Shown: one piece after another, positions 28,359 through 37,218 of the stretch
How the letters are laid out: the number at the start of each line of letters is the position of its first letter
Numbering within the stretch: position 1 is the first letter of the stretch
From: Ignavibacterium sp.
GTDB taxonomy: Bacteria; Zixibacteria; MSB-5A5; GN15; PGXB01
Reading direction: 5' to 3'
DNA length: 63,614 nt
NCBI GenBank assembly: GCA_020724775.1
Contig: DYGG01000013.1
Span: 1-63,614, forward strand
Position numbers and translations under genes: made by a program
The notes under the pieces: model-generated
The model's database searches: none
Seen by the model: the letters and a program-made list of their open reading frames with translations, nothing else
Told to the model about the DNA's origin: nothing

Positions 28359-29213
28359 ATGGGCGACCTCTGGGACCTTTGGATGACAGAACTCCATCAG
28401 GGGAAAAGCGGCCTGACGGTGAAAATCAATGGACTGGTAGAATCATATCAGTCAAAATTTCAGCGGATAGATATCCTCGATACCGCTGATTTCGGGAAGA
28501 TGCTGGTGCTTTATGGCTCGATGATGGTGGCGGACAGGGACCTGACATCATATAACGAGATGATAACCCATGTGCCGCTGTTTACACACCCCAGGCCCAA
28601 TAATGTCCTGATTATCGGCGGCGGCGATTGCGGCGCCCTCACCAACGTGGTGAAACATCCCGAAGTCAAGAAAGTAACGATGTGCGAAATCGATAAGATG
28701 GTGGTGGAGGTTTGCAAACGGCACTTTCCCCTTCTTACCGCCGGCACTAAGGACCGTCGGGCAAAACTGGTCTTCCGGGATGGCAAAGATTTCATCGCAA
28801 AAGGTAAAGAGAAATTTGACGTTATCATGCTCGACCTGTCCGACCCGATTGGACCGGCGGCGGATCTGTTCCAGAAGAAATTCCATCGGCAGGTTTATAA
28901 TCGATTGAACAGCGATGGGATTCTGGTGGCGCAGTCGGAGTCGCCTTATTTCAATCCGGAGACGGTGAAGCAGATGTACAGTAATCTGCGGGATATCTTC
29001 CCGATAGTGAAGATGTACACGGCGCACGTGCCGATATACCCGTCGTCGTACTGGTCATTTGCGTTTTGCTCCAAGAAATATCATCCGATAGATGATTTTG
29101 ACGCCGAGCGGTACAAACGGCTGCGGCTGAAGAATAACTATTATAATGCTGATGTGCATTTAGGGGCATTCTGCCTTCCGGAGTATGTGAAACGGCTGAT
29201 TGGGGAGAGATAA
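28359..29213 (+). CDS. speE: Spermidine synthase
   Basis: 284 residues from the ATG at 28359. It transfers the aminopropyl group to putrescine. Seen are ESYQSKFQRIDILDT, the nucleotide-binding GGGDCGALTNVVKH (the usual GGGDGG has Cys for one Gly), CEID, and the catalytic region DLSDPIGPA. The frame is open further upstream. A TTG at 28302 with GGCGGA in front would overlap the decarboxylase end by 14 bases and add 19 residues, so the true start is uncertain. It is the last gene of the polyamine operon and is followed by a strong terminator. Confidence 0.93.
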   Translation: MGDLWDLWMTELHQGKSGLTVKINGLVESYQSKFQRIDILDTADFGKMLVLYGSMMVADRDLTSYNEMITHVPLFTHPRPNNVLIIGGGDCGALTNVVKHPEVKKVTMCEIDKMVVEVCKRHFPLLTAGTKDRRAKLVFRDGKDFIAKGKEKFDVIMLDLSDPIGPAADLFQKKFHRQVYNRLNSDGILVAQSESPYFNPETVKQMYSNLRDIFPIVKMYTAHVPIYPSSYWSFAFCSKKYHPIDDFDAERYKRLRLKNNYYNADVHLGAFCLPEYVKRLIGER

Positions 29214-29233
29214 ATCGGTCTTGATAGATTCAG

Positions 29234-29259
29234 AGGGCGCCTCAACAGGCGCCCTTTTT
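29234..29259 (+). terminator. Terminator of the polyamine operon
   Basis: A perfect 9-bp stem (AGGGCGCCT 29234-29242 with 29247-29255) has a CAAC loop and is followed by five T. Confidence 0.9.
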
Positions 29260-29627
29260 CATTTGGGGATTCGTCATTCCCGATTGGGTGTTCCTAAAAC
29301 GCCAGGAGAGACTGCTTGCGACCAAAAAAATCAGGCTCGCCTCGCAATAACTGGGACATGCCATATTCGGACATTTGTGACGCCCTATTTCTTGATGGAA
29401 AACACTCGAGTAGGTCGAAATCCTTCTTAGGTTTCGACACGAAACAGATTCAAAACCTCGAGACACGCCAGGCATCTTGCCAACGAATCTGAATTCATAT
29501 GTATTGTCAAGTTTGTGATATGCATGGCCGAATCTTATCGGTTTTGTGTCGTCTCTTGCTCAACTCACGTCGAGCCGTGACCTGACGGATACACCGCACA
29601 ATATTGTCAGAGGCGAAATCGCGTGCG
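29260..29627. other. Gene-free region with one dispersed repeat copy
   Basis: About 370 bases between the converging speE and TolC-fusion genes. It holds one copy of the GGATTTYGACC repeat (listed separately). Two short ORFs here overlap the repeat and look spurious. Confidence 0.4.
29402..29437 (-). repeat. Dispersed GGATTTYGACC repeat, copy C
   Basis: On the minus strand it reads GTGTCGAAAC, then AAGGATTTCGACCTAC, matching the two copies at about 48385-48418 and 49829-49862. It is probably a small dispersed element of this genome. Confidence 0.5.
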
Positions 29628-31964
29628 CTACTCTCTTATATATCTTTCCAGCCTCTGGTAGAATTCCGACTCTTCCGGGCTGCCGTGCAACATATATCCT
29701 GTCCCGATTTCGTGGAACAGGTCAACATAGGCGCGGAAGAAATCGAAGCGGTCGTTAATGGCGCGGTGTGCCGAGGCAGAACTTTTCTCTTCCAGAAAGA
29801 CAAATTCAGACATCGTGAGATTCCCGGCATCCAGTTTCTCGCGGGAGGCGCCAAGCGCCGCCGATGAAAGATTGCGGTGGAAATAGTTCATCGGAAGCGT
29901 GGTAATCCGGGTTATAAGATTTTCCAGCGAAGATTTTATCTGAGTCATTTTATCGAACCGCAGGGCGTCTTTGCGGTAAATAGATTCTTCCAGGCGGGCT
30001 TTCTCTCCCCCCTTGCCGCCCAGAATATTTCTTCCGAAATAAAGCGGGAATTCCAACACTCCGCCGACTATCCAGTAATCACGCCGTTTGCTCACCTTCG
30101 GGTAAAACTCAATCCCATAAGAATACCCGCCTTGAAGGCTTATCTCGGGCAGGTACCATTTTCCTTTCTGGCTCAGGAGATTTCGTTGAAGACCGATGGA
30201 GAGTTCTGATGCCGCCAGCTCCGGCGCGCGGGCAATACCGACTTCGACAAAATACTGCTCCAGACGTTTCTCTTTCCTGCTGTCCGCCAAATACTCTTCA
30301 TATTTTCGCACCATTAGAGACATAATATCCGGCTGAAACTCGGCGCGGTCCAAAGCGAGATTGTTGATACCGGGCCGATTGATGAGGACGCTCAGGATTG
30401 TCCGCGCGACTTTCAAATCCTGCCGGTATTCAATCTGGTCGATTTTGGCTTCGGTGAGACGTTGCTCCACAAGAGGAAGTTCCTCGAGGCTGGCGTAACC
30501 AGCTTTAGCGAGGGCGGTCAATGATTCTCGTAAGTCGAGCAGGCGGTCGGTGATTTCAACCTGTGTCGCAAGACGGTCTTCAGCCTCCAGCACCCCGAGG
30601 TATCCTTTTATCACCGCCGTCCTCAATGCCAGTTTTGCTTCATCAAACTCTAACGCCCCCAGTTGCTTTTTCTTTCCGGCAATTTCAAGTTCTTTTATGG
30701 CCGGATAGGAGAAGATTTTCTGACGGGCGAATACCCCCCACTCATATTTGCGGCGGAATTGCTCGTCGAAGCGGGACGACAGAACCGCATAATTCGATTG
30801 TGCTGCCGAAAGTTCGAGATTGATTTCCGGCAGGAAGGCGGCAACGGCGCGGGAGGCATCGGCAATAACCCGCTCAAAAGATTGGCCTTCGGCAAGATAT
30901 CCGGCGTTTTCGTTAAGAGCCTGTTCCATTGCGACCGAGAGTGTCAGATTGAGGGCGCTATCGGCGGTTCGTGCCGGAATAGTCTTGGCATCCAGAATGA
31001 CTCGTCGGCCAACCTCGGCGCCGATTTTGGATATCGCTTCCAGATTCAAACAGAGGTTTTCGGTTTCTTCCAGGATGGTCGGAAGAGATGCGGGAGAGGC
31101 GCCTTCAGCGATGGCAATTACTTTCTTGGCGCAAAAGGCGGCCTCGGCACGATAGGGCCAGATTCCGTTAGAGGCGGTTGCATCCTTCTCCAGCATTAAA
31201 AATCCCTCAGAACTAAAAGTGGCAATCTTCGCGCTCTGCGTTTCAAAAAAGAACGCCCGTATCTGCTCCAGTTCCAGGCTCCAGAGCGGCGGAAGGTACA
31301 AGACAGTGGTGCTTCGCGGCATCTTCTGGAGCGAGACAAAATAACTGAACTTCTCTTGAGCCGTAACCTCCCGGGCAAACATTATCTCGATGCCAAGACC
31401 GGCGGCTACCAGTTCGATCTTCGCTTTCAGCCGTTCGTACTGGTCGCCATCGGGGTAGTATATAAACCCGACTTTGCGGTCGGGGAAAATCCGTTTAATC
31501 GCCGCCAGGTCATTTCGGAGTTTGTTGGGTCGATAGGTCAGAGTGAGATTCGGTGCCACCGGTGTGCCTTCAGCATCAATCAAACCGGCAGATAACGGGT
31601 CGAACTGGCAGATCGCAACAATCGGTTTATCAAATCCGGCAGCAAGGAGGTCTTCCACCACCCAGGGCCCGGCGGCAAGAATCATATCAATCTCCCTGTT
31701 TCGTTTCAACTCGCGCGCCATTGCCCGCGAATGTACCCGATCCCAGTTGGCGGAAAAATAACCGCTGGGTGCAAACTCAAATAGATACCGGTCGCCGGAG
31801 TAGATACGCAGTTTTTCTTTGAATTCGTTTGAAGTCACTTTGTGCATGAAATAGGCGCCGCTTTCAAAATAGCCGAAGATTACTTTGCGGGGGGTAGTAT
31901 CGCCGAAAAGAAGCGGCGCGAATATTAAGATGACCGACAGAGAAATAATAATCCTATTTTTCAT
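29628..31964 (-). CDS. ABC substrate-binding domain fused to a TolC-like outer-membrane efflux protein
   Basis: 778 residues. A signal peptide (1-22) is followed by a periplasmic-binding domain of the ABC_sub_bind/TrpX type (about 25-330: MILAAGPWVVEDLLAAG, KPIVAICQFDPLSAG, LRNDLAAIKRIFPDRKVGFIYYP). From about 345 to 770 the sequence is TolC-like. It has long amphipathic helices (RTAVIKGYLGVLEAEDRLATQ), a strand segment (LPEISLQGGYSYG) and the typical second repeat. The fusion puts a solute-binding module on an outer-membrane channel. No pump partner genes adjoin; the upstream gene is a glycosyltransferase. Export or sensing of a small molecule is possible, but nothing shows which. Confidence 0.88.
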   Translation of the reverse strand: MKNRIIISLSVILIFAPLLFGDTTPRKVIFGYFESGAYFMHKVTSNEFKEKLRIYSGDRYLFEFAPSGYFSANWDRVHSRAMARELKRNREIDMILAAGPWVVEDLLAAGFDKPIVAICQFDPLSAGLIDAEGTPVAPNLTLTYRPNKLRNDLAAIKRIFPDRKVGFIYYPDGDQYERLKAKIELVAAGLGIEIMFAREVTAQEKFSYFVSLQKMPRSTTVLYLPPLWSLELEQIRAFFFETQSAKIATFSSEGFLMLEKDATASNGIWPYRAEAAFCAKKVIAIAEGASPASLPTILEETENLCLNLEAISKIGAEVGRRVILDAKTIPARTADSALNLTLSVAMEQALNENAGYLAEGQSFERVIADASRAVAAFLPEINLELSAAQSNYAVLSSRFDEQFRRKYEWGVFARQKIFSYPAIKELEIAGKKKQLGALEFDEAKLALRTAVIKGYLGVLEAEDRLATQVEITDRLLDLRESLTALAKAGYASLEELPLVEQRLTEAKIDQIEYRQDLKVARTILSVLINRPGINNLALDRAEFQPDIMSLMVRKYEEYLADSRKEKRLEQYFVEVGIARAPELAASELSIGLQRNLLSQKGKWYLPEISLQGGYSYGIEFYPKVSKRRDYWIVGGVLEFPLYFGRNILGGKGGEKARLEESIYRKDALRFDKMTQIKSSLENLITRITTLPMNYFHRNLSSAALGASREKLDAGNLTMSEFVFLEEKSSASAHRAINDRFDFFRAYVDLFHEIGTGYMLHGSPEESEFYQRLERYIRE

Positions 31965-32018
31965 AAATGATTCCTTATTTCGAATCCTGACTTTCTGTCA
32001 TATTAAGAAGTTCTATAA

Positions 32019-33128
32019 CTAAATCAATTTAAGGTTTAAAAATAAGGGAAACAATTTCAGAAGCGAAATCGCCAGGCCTGACAAGATGTACAGGATTTTG
32101 AACCATGTCGGCCGTGAAGAAGCAGCCATCATCAGATAGAGGGGGAAAATTATCAGATAGTGACGATACAGTGACATGGTGGTGCCGGTGGCGGGAGAAA
32201 AAAGAAACATTATCACTGAAAAAGAGAACAATTCAGTTCCTACACGATATGGATAAAATAAAAGGAAGGCCAGGCCGTACCATAGCAGAGTCAAATTCTC
32301 CGGGGTATGCCAGGGGTAGTGGCTGAAACTATGGAAGATGACGGTTAGCGGGAAATCCCAGGTTCGCTGATATTTCTCCTGAAAATGCAATTGCAGGAAG
32401 AAATCGTCAAACTTGAAATAAAAAAAACTCCAGAGAAGCAATGGACCGAGAATGAACGGAAGAATGTAAAGTATCTGACGCACCCAGAATGATGCCGATT
32501 TCAGCCCGCCTTTTTCGCGCAGTCGTTTCCTCAAATTTCCGACCAACGGAATTACCACGAGAAGGAGTCCGGTTGGGTAGGTCAGTGAAATCCCGAGAGC
32601 AATCAGAAACAGGCAGGCCATGCGAAAGCGGAAATTGTCATAATAATAGAAATATAGATAGAGTACGAATAGAAGGACAAAGAGGGCGTAGGGGAATCCG
32701 GAGAGAAGGTAGAATCCGGAGGGACTAAAAGCGAGGGCGGCTACCGCCAGTGTTGCGGTTGTTATGTCATACGCGCGTTGCAACCAGTGGTATAGAAGTT
32801 GAAATGACAAAAAAGTGAATAGAAAAGCCAGCCCTATAAAAGCCAGTTGCGAGGAACCGCCCAGAAGCGGCCGAAAGAGTTTTGCAACCAGCGGCCAGAA
32901 AGGATACCACCCGGCATTCCCACAGATTTTCCCCGCCGGGTATTCGACTCCGGGAGTACAGGGATGAACCTGATAGCCAACCTCCGATATTGACAAATAA
33001 TGGTCGACATCCCAGACCGGCAGAAAAAGATTATAGTTATTCTGATAAATGGAGATAGATAGATATATCCCGGCGAAAATCAGGAAAAGGACAGCAGGCA
33101 TTGCCGTATTCGCCCAATGCTTCTTCAT
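32019..33128 (-). CDS. Polytopic mannosyltransferase-like protein (PIG-V/Gpi18 related)
   Basis: 369 residues with about nine to ten hydrophobic helices. The first loop has WDVDHYLSISEVGY and later NAGWYPFWPLVAKLF, the pattern of GT-C glycosyltransferases of the PIG-V type, in which the first acidic residue is catalytic. These use polyprenyl-phosphate sugars and act on the outer face of the inner membrane. The acceptor is unknown. It lies upstream of the TolC-fusion gene with a 54-base gap. Confidence 0.75.
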   Translation of the reverse strand: MKKHWANTAMPAVLFLIFAGIYLSISIYQNNYNLFLPVWDVDHYLSISEVGYQVHPCTPGVEYPAGKICGNAGWYPFWPLVAKLFRPLLGGSSQLAFIGLAFLFTFLSFQLLYHWLQRAYDITTATLAVAALAFSPSGFYLLSGFPYALFVLLFVLYLYFYYYDNFRFRMACLFLIALGISLTYPTGLLLVVIPLVGNLRKRLREKGGLKSASFWVRQILYILPFILGPLLLWSFFYFKFDDFFLQLHFQEKYQRTWDFPLTVIFHSFSHYPWHTPENLTLLWYGLAFLLFYPYRVGTELFSFSVIMFLFSPATGTTMSLYRHYLIIFPLYLMMAASSRPTWFKILYILSGLAISLLKLFPLFLNLKLI

Positions 33129-33210
33129 AGTGAGGAAAGGTATCCCTATTGTGCCGGTTTTGGCAATTGTTTTTTGTGGGGTTTAGGCGGTCAAAATAGA
33201 GCGTTTCCTC

Positions 33211-33219
33211 ATTATACCA
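33211..33219 (-). promoter_or_regulatory. Extended -10 promoter for the glycosyltransferase gene
   Basis: On the minus strand TGGTATAAT has a perfect -10 hexamer (33216-33211) with the TG of an extended -10 element. No good -35 is seen, as is common for this promoter class. Confidence 0.45.
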
Positions 33220-33356
33220 TATCCTTCTGCAACTTTTTTGAGGCAATTGATGTCTAAGTTCATTAATATGGGCTTTGCTTAAACGATTTTGGAGAATAGA
33301 GTGACCAAATGTTTAGAATGCCTTTAATTCAACAATTCTCATCTGTTGGAGGTTTT

Positions 33357-35492
33357 GTGAAATTGCTAATCGCGGGCTTGGTTTCAAAAGTGGCGCTGCT
33401 TGCCGCGGTTCTGTTGTTTACGTTATCCTCACTGTCGGCTCAGGAAGTTCCTGATTTGAGTGGACGCTGGGACGGCCGAATTGAAATTCCGGGAATGACG
33501 CTGGAAATTACGGTCCATCTGAGCCGCGATAGCGCCGGAATGCCGCAGGGGACAATCGATATTCCTCAGCAACAGGCACAGGGGCTTCCTCTGACAAATC
33601 TCGCTCTGACAAAAGACAGCGTATCCTTCGAAATACTCAATATCCCCGGACAGCCGCACTTTAAGGGAAAACTCAACAGCGAATTGAATGAGATAGCGGG
33701 CGATTTTTCTCAAGGCGGTTCGATTTTTCCGTACAGACTATCCTTTGTCGAGGAAGCACAGTTAGCCGGTGAGCAAGCCCGACTCGATTCAAGCCTGGCG
33801 CAGTTGCGACTGTTCATTGATTCTACATTGAAGAACTGGAAGGTGCCGGGGGGGGCAGTTGTCATTGTAAAAGACAATAAAGTAGTTTTGTCGGAAGGAT
33901 TTGGATACCGGAGTGTTAAAGATTCGCTCCCGGTCACATCCCGAACAATATTTGCGATCGGTTCTTCAACTAAGGCTTTCACCACCGCAGCGCTGGGGGT
34001 TCTGGCGGATGAAGGCAAGATAGACTGGGACAAGACGGTCAGACATTACTATCCGGAATTCAAGATGAAAGATGACTTCGCTTCCCAGAAAATGACTGTC
34101 CGCGACCTGGTCACTCATCGCTCGGGACTTCCCCGCCACGACCTCTCCTGGTATAACAACAACACGACCAGCCGTCGGGAATTTGTCAATCGCCTGGCTT
34201 ACCTGGAACCGAATGCCGATTTTCGCGCTACGTTTCAGTATCAGAATCTGATGTTCCTTACCGCCGGGTTTGTCGCGGAACTGGTGACGGGCAGAAGTTG
34301 GGAAGAGATAGTCAAAGAGAAGATTCTCGATCCGCTCGGTATGACTAATAGCAACTTCTCAGTGCTGGAATCGCAGAAGTCCCCTGATTATGCGCTGCCG
34401 TACCGCGATGAAGACTCCCTGGTGCGGGAGATTCCATTCCGCAATATCACCGCCATGGGTCCGGCCGGCTCGATTAACTCCTGCGCCGATGATATGACAA
34501 AATGGATGATGCTGCATCTCAATAAAGGAAAGGCGGGAGAACGGCAGATAGTCTCGGAAACGCAAATAGCGCAGATGCATACGCCGCAGATGGCAATCGG
34601 TCAGTCGCCCCGCTTTCCAGAACGCTCCCCTGTCTCTTACGGATTAGGGTGGTTTATGGAAGCGAACCGCGGGCATAATCGCATATATCACGGAGGGAAT
34701 ATTGACGGTTTTTCGGCGCTGGTGTCGTTCTATCCTTTCGATAATGTCGGAATAACGGTACTGGTTAATCAGGACGCCTCAGCGGTACCATCGCTCATCA
34801 CGCATCGGGCTTCCGACCTTCTTTTTGGTCTGGAGCCGATCGACTGGAGCGCCCGTATGAAAACTGAAGTCGATAAAGCCCGTGAAGAACAGAAGAAAGC
34901 CCAAGCAAGAGAACCGGATAGAGTAAAGGGTTCAAAACCGTCACACTCTTTGGCAGATTATGCCGGAGAATATGAAAACCCGGGATATGGTACATTGACA
35001 GTAAAACTGGAAGGCAAGAATCTTCAGGTTGAATATAACGGTATAGTTGGCATGCTGGAGCACTGGCATTATGATGTCTTCAACGCCAACGTTAAAGACT
35101 TCCCCGCCCAGAGACTTCTTCTGACCTTCAATATGAATTCCAAAGGGGATATCGACAGAGTCTCCGCCCCCTTTGAACTTGCCACACCTGAAATAGTATT
35201 TGCAAGAAAGCCGTCACAGGAGATGAAGAGCGCCGCATTCCTGTCGCGATTTGTCGGCGAGTATGAATTGAGCGGGCAGGCGATTAAAGTCGAATTGAAA
35301 GGGGATAGCGTACTGACAGTAACCATTACCGGGCAGCCGACCTATGAACTTGTTCCCTACCGGGGAAATGAATTTAACCTTAAAGATGTGACCGGGGTAA
35401 GCGTGGAATTCAGACTGGGCAGTGATGGTAAAGCGGCACAGGCGGTTTTCAAGCAGCCAAACGGGACTTTCATCGCGGAGAGAAAAAAGTAG
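33357..35492 (+). CDS. Serine beta-lactamase-family hydrolase with DUF3471-like tail
   Basis: 711 residues from the GTG at 33357, which has GGAGG four bases ahead; an ATG at 33309 would add 16 residues. A signal peptide ends LSSLSAQ. An N-terminal beta domain (about 25-150) precedes a class C beta-lactamase/PBP fold (about 165-500) with the nucleophile motif SSTK, the Tyr motif YQN and the HGG box (IYHGGNIDGF). Two C-terminal DUF3471-like barrels follow (DYAGEYENPGYGTLTV and FVGEYELSG). Members are esterases, D-aminopeptidases or peptidoglycan enzymes more often than true beta-lactamases. It stands alone. Confidence 0.92.
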   Translation: MKLLIAGLVSKVALLAAVLLFTLSSLSAQEVPDLSGRWDGRIEIPGMTLEITVHLSRDSAGMPQGTIDIPQQQAQGLPLTNLALTKDSVSFEILNIPGQPHFKGKLNSELNEIAGDFSQGGSIFPYRLSFVEEAQLAGEQARLDSSLAQLRLFIDSTLKNWKVPGGAVVIVKDNKVVLSEGFGYRSVKDSLPVTSRTIFAIGSSTKAFTTAALGVLADEGKIDWDKTVRHYYPEFKMKDDFASQKMTVRDLVTHRSGLPRHDLSWYNNNTTSRREFVNRLAYLEPNADFRATFQYQNLMFLTAGFVAELVTGRSWEEIVKEKILDPLGMTNSNFSVLESQKSPDYALPYRDEDSLVREIPFRNITAMGPAGSINSCADDMTKWMMLHLNKGKAGERQIVSETQIAQMHTPQMAIGQSPRFPERSPVSYGLGWFMEANRGHNRIYHGGNIDGFSALVSFYPFDNVGITVLVNQDASAVPSLITHRASDLLFGLEPIDWSARMKTEVDKAREEQKKAQAREPDRVKGSKPSHSLADYAGEYENPGYGTLTVKLEGKNLQVEYNGIVGMLEHWHYDVFNANVKDFPAQRLLLTFNMNSKGDIDRVSAPFELATPEIVFARKPSQEMKSAAFLSRFVGEYELSGQAIKVELKGDSVLTVTITGQPTYELVPYRGNEFNLKDVTGVSVEFRLGSDGKAAQAVFKQPNGTFIAERKK

Positions 35493-35606
35493 CACCCACG
35501 GATTTTATAGTCAGCGGTATAAAGGATGATTTTGTGGGACTCACACCCCAATATCAGTTGGGGGATAAGTCAATGATATAAAGGCCGGCGTTCTTGTCTG
35601 ATAATG

Positions 35607-35649
35607 GGAATATAATGGGCTTGACGAGACAGTATATTCCATCGATATT
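35607..35649 (+). promoter_or_regulatory. Promoter with operator-like inverted repeat for the TauE/SafE gene
   Basis: TTGACG (35621-35626) and GATATT (35644-35649) are 17 bases apart. The perfect inverted repeat GGAATATA (35607-35614)/TATATTCC (35633-35640) flanks the -35 box, so a repressor or activator may bind here. Confidence 0.5.
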
Positions 35650-35685
35650 CCCCCTCGATAATTTTATGATTGAAACATCGCCTCA

Positions 35686-36582
35686 ATGATAGAGTTCGCG
35701 CAGAGTGGAGTGCAAACGTACTGGTGGCTGCCCACCTTGGTCGCCTTTTGCATTTCCAGCCTGACTTCGACCGGTGGCGTTTCCGGAGCGGTGCTGATAC
35801 TCCCCTTTCAAGTAAGTCTTCTCGGTTTTGGCGGTCCGGCGGTTAGCCCCACTAATTTACTCTATAACATCGTTGCTGTTCCGAGCGGAGTTTATCGCTA
35901 CTATCGTGAGAAGAGAATGGTCTGGCCTCTTACCTGGACAATAATTATCGGCACTCTACCGGGAATAGTCGCCGGGGCGATTATCAGAATCAAATATCTG
36001 CCTGACCCGCGCGCGTTCAAACTGTTTGCCGGGCTGGTACTCTTCTATGTCGGCATGAGGTTATTCCTCGACCTTTTCAGGAAGAAGCAGGAAAATGCAA
36101 AAGGGAATGCGAATGCCGACTTTAATGTTAAACCACTGGAATTTAGCCTGAAGCGAATCGGTTATGAATTCAACGGACAACCTTACTACGCCTCGACAGT
36201 CGGACTTTTCATACTCAGTCTGATTGTGGGGATAATCGGGGGGACCTATGGCATCGGCGGCGGCGCCATAATCGCGCCATTCCTGGTCACAATGTTTCGA
36301 CTGCCGGTGCATTCGGTGGCCGGCGCGGCGCTTCTCGGCACCTTCATAACCTCCGTCTTTGGCGTGGCCGTCTACGCCTTCATCTCTCCCTTTTACTCCG
36401 ATGCCCAGATTCCGATTATGCCAGATTGGCTTCTCGGCCTCGCCTTCGGTGTCGGAGGCGCATTGGGCATGTATATCGGCGCCAGGATTCAGCGCTTTGT
36501 GCCGGCTAAGGCAATCAAGGCGCTCCTTGCCGCCTGCGTCCTCTTCATCGCGATTAAGTATGTAATAGAGTTTCTCAATTAG
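35686..36582 (+). CDS. Sulfite exporter TauE/SafE family membrane protein
   Basis: 298 residues with about eight helices. The two half-repeats carry STGGVSGAVLILPF and GGTYGIGGGAIIAPFL, the family hallmark. Members move sulfite, sulfoacetate or other organosulfur anions across the inner membrane. The ATG has no clear ribosome-binding site although a promoter lies 37 bases ahead. No sulfur-metabolism gene is adjacent, so the substrate is open. Confidence 0.92.
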   Translation: MIEFAQSGVQTYWWLPTLVAFCISSLTSTGGVSGAVLILPFQVSLLGFGGPAVSPTNLLYNIVAVPSGVYRYYREKRMVWPLTWTIIIGTLPGIVAGAIIRIKYLPDPRAFKLFAGLVLFYVGMRLFLDLFRKKQENAKGNANADFNVKPLEFSLKRIGYEFNGQPYYASTVGLFILSLIVGIIGGTYGIGGGAIIAPFLVTMFRLPVHSVAGAALLGTFITSVFGVAVYAFISPFYSDAQIPIMPDWLLGLAFGVGGALGMYIGARIQRFVPAKAIKALLAACVLFIAIKYVIEFLN

Positions 36583-36672
36583 ATATGAACTTGTAATGAG
36601 GAACGGTTAGCCGGACAGTAAATAGGCGTCTTCCGGACAAAGAGAAACTGACGTAGTTATAGACGAATCAGA

Positions 36673-37161
36673 TTATTTCTCTTCGTTATCCAATTCCCGC
36701 AGCGCCCGGAGAATTCCCAGCGCCGAATTGCCAGTCGCCAGTTGCTGAATTTTCTGAAGACGGATTCCATCTAACTCGAATTTCTTCCGCATCCGGGCTT
36801 CATACGCTTCTTTTAATGTCTCCAGCAGTTTGTCTATCTCGTACGGTTTGGGAAGATAACTGAAAGCGCCCAGTTTGGTGCATTCGACAGCGGAGTCGAG
36901 CGAACCGTGACCGGTGAGAATTATCACTTCCAGATATTTGTGCTCTTTCTTGAGAATCTCCAGCACCTGTTTTCCATCTATACCGGGCATCTTCAGGTCC
37001 AGCAGAGCCAGGTCAAATTTTCTGGCGGTCGCCCATTTCACTGCCTCTTCGCCGTTAATCGCCTTGGTGACGTCAAACCCCCGCATTTCCAGACGTTGCG
37101 CGATGGAGTCAAGGAACTTGACTTCATCGTCAACTATCAGCACTTTTATTTTATCCGGCAT
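36673..37161 (-). CDS. Single-domain response regulator
   Basis: 162 residues. Receiver domain (about 5-120) with the phospho-acceptor Asp in LALLDLKMPGIDG and the conserved Thr and Lys (LTGHGS, LPKPYEIDKLL), followed by a charged helical tail of 40 residues and no DNA-binding domain. It is probably controlled by the histidine kinase whose gene ends 57 bases upstream on the same strand. Without an output domain it should act by protein contact or phosphotransfer. Confidence 0.93.
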   Translation of the reverse strand: MPDKIKVLIVDDEVKFLDSIAQRLEMRGFDVTKAINGEEAVKWATARKFDLALLDLKMPGIDGKQVLEILKKEHKYLEVIILTGHGSLDSAVECTKLGAFSYLPKPYEIDKLLETLKEAYEARMRKKFELDGIRLQKIQQLATGNSALGILRALRELDNEEK

Positions 37162-37218
37162 TTCTATCTCCTGTCATCTATTTGCACGTTTATCGTTCTT
37201 TCAATATAGTCAATAATC

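Noticed and set aside
29242-29475. A 77-codon ORF downstream of speE.
   Set aside because: It covers a terminator and a dispersed repeat, so the frame is most likely accidental.
33357-35492. Calling the beta-lactamase-family protein an antibiotic-resistance enzyme.
   Set aside because: The accessory DUF3471-like domains and long N-terminal domain are typical of esterase or peptidase relatives, and nothing shows activity on antibiotics.
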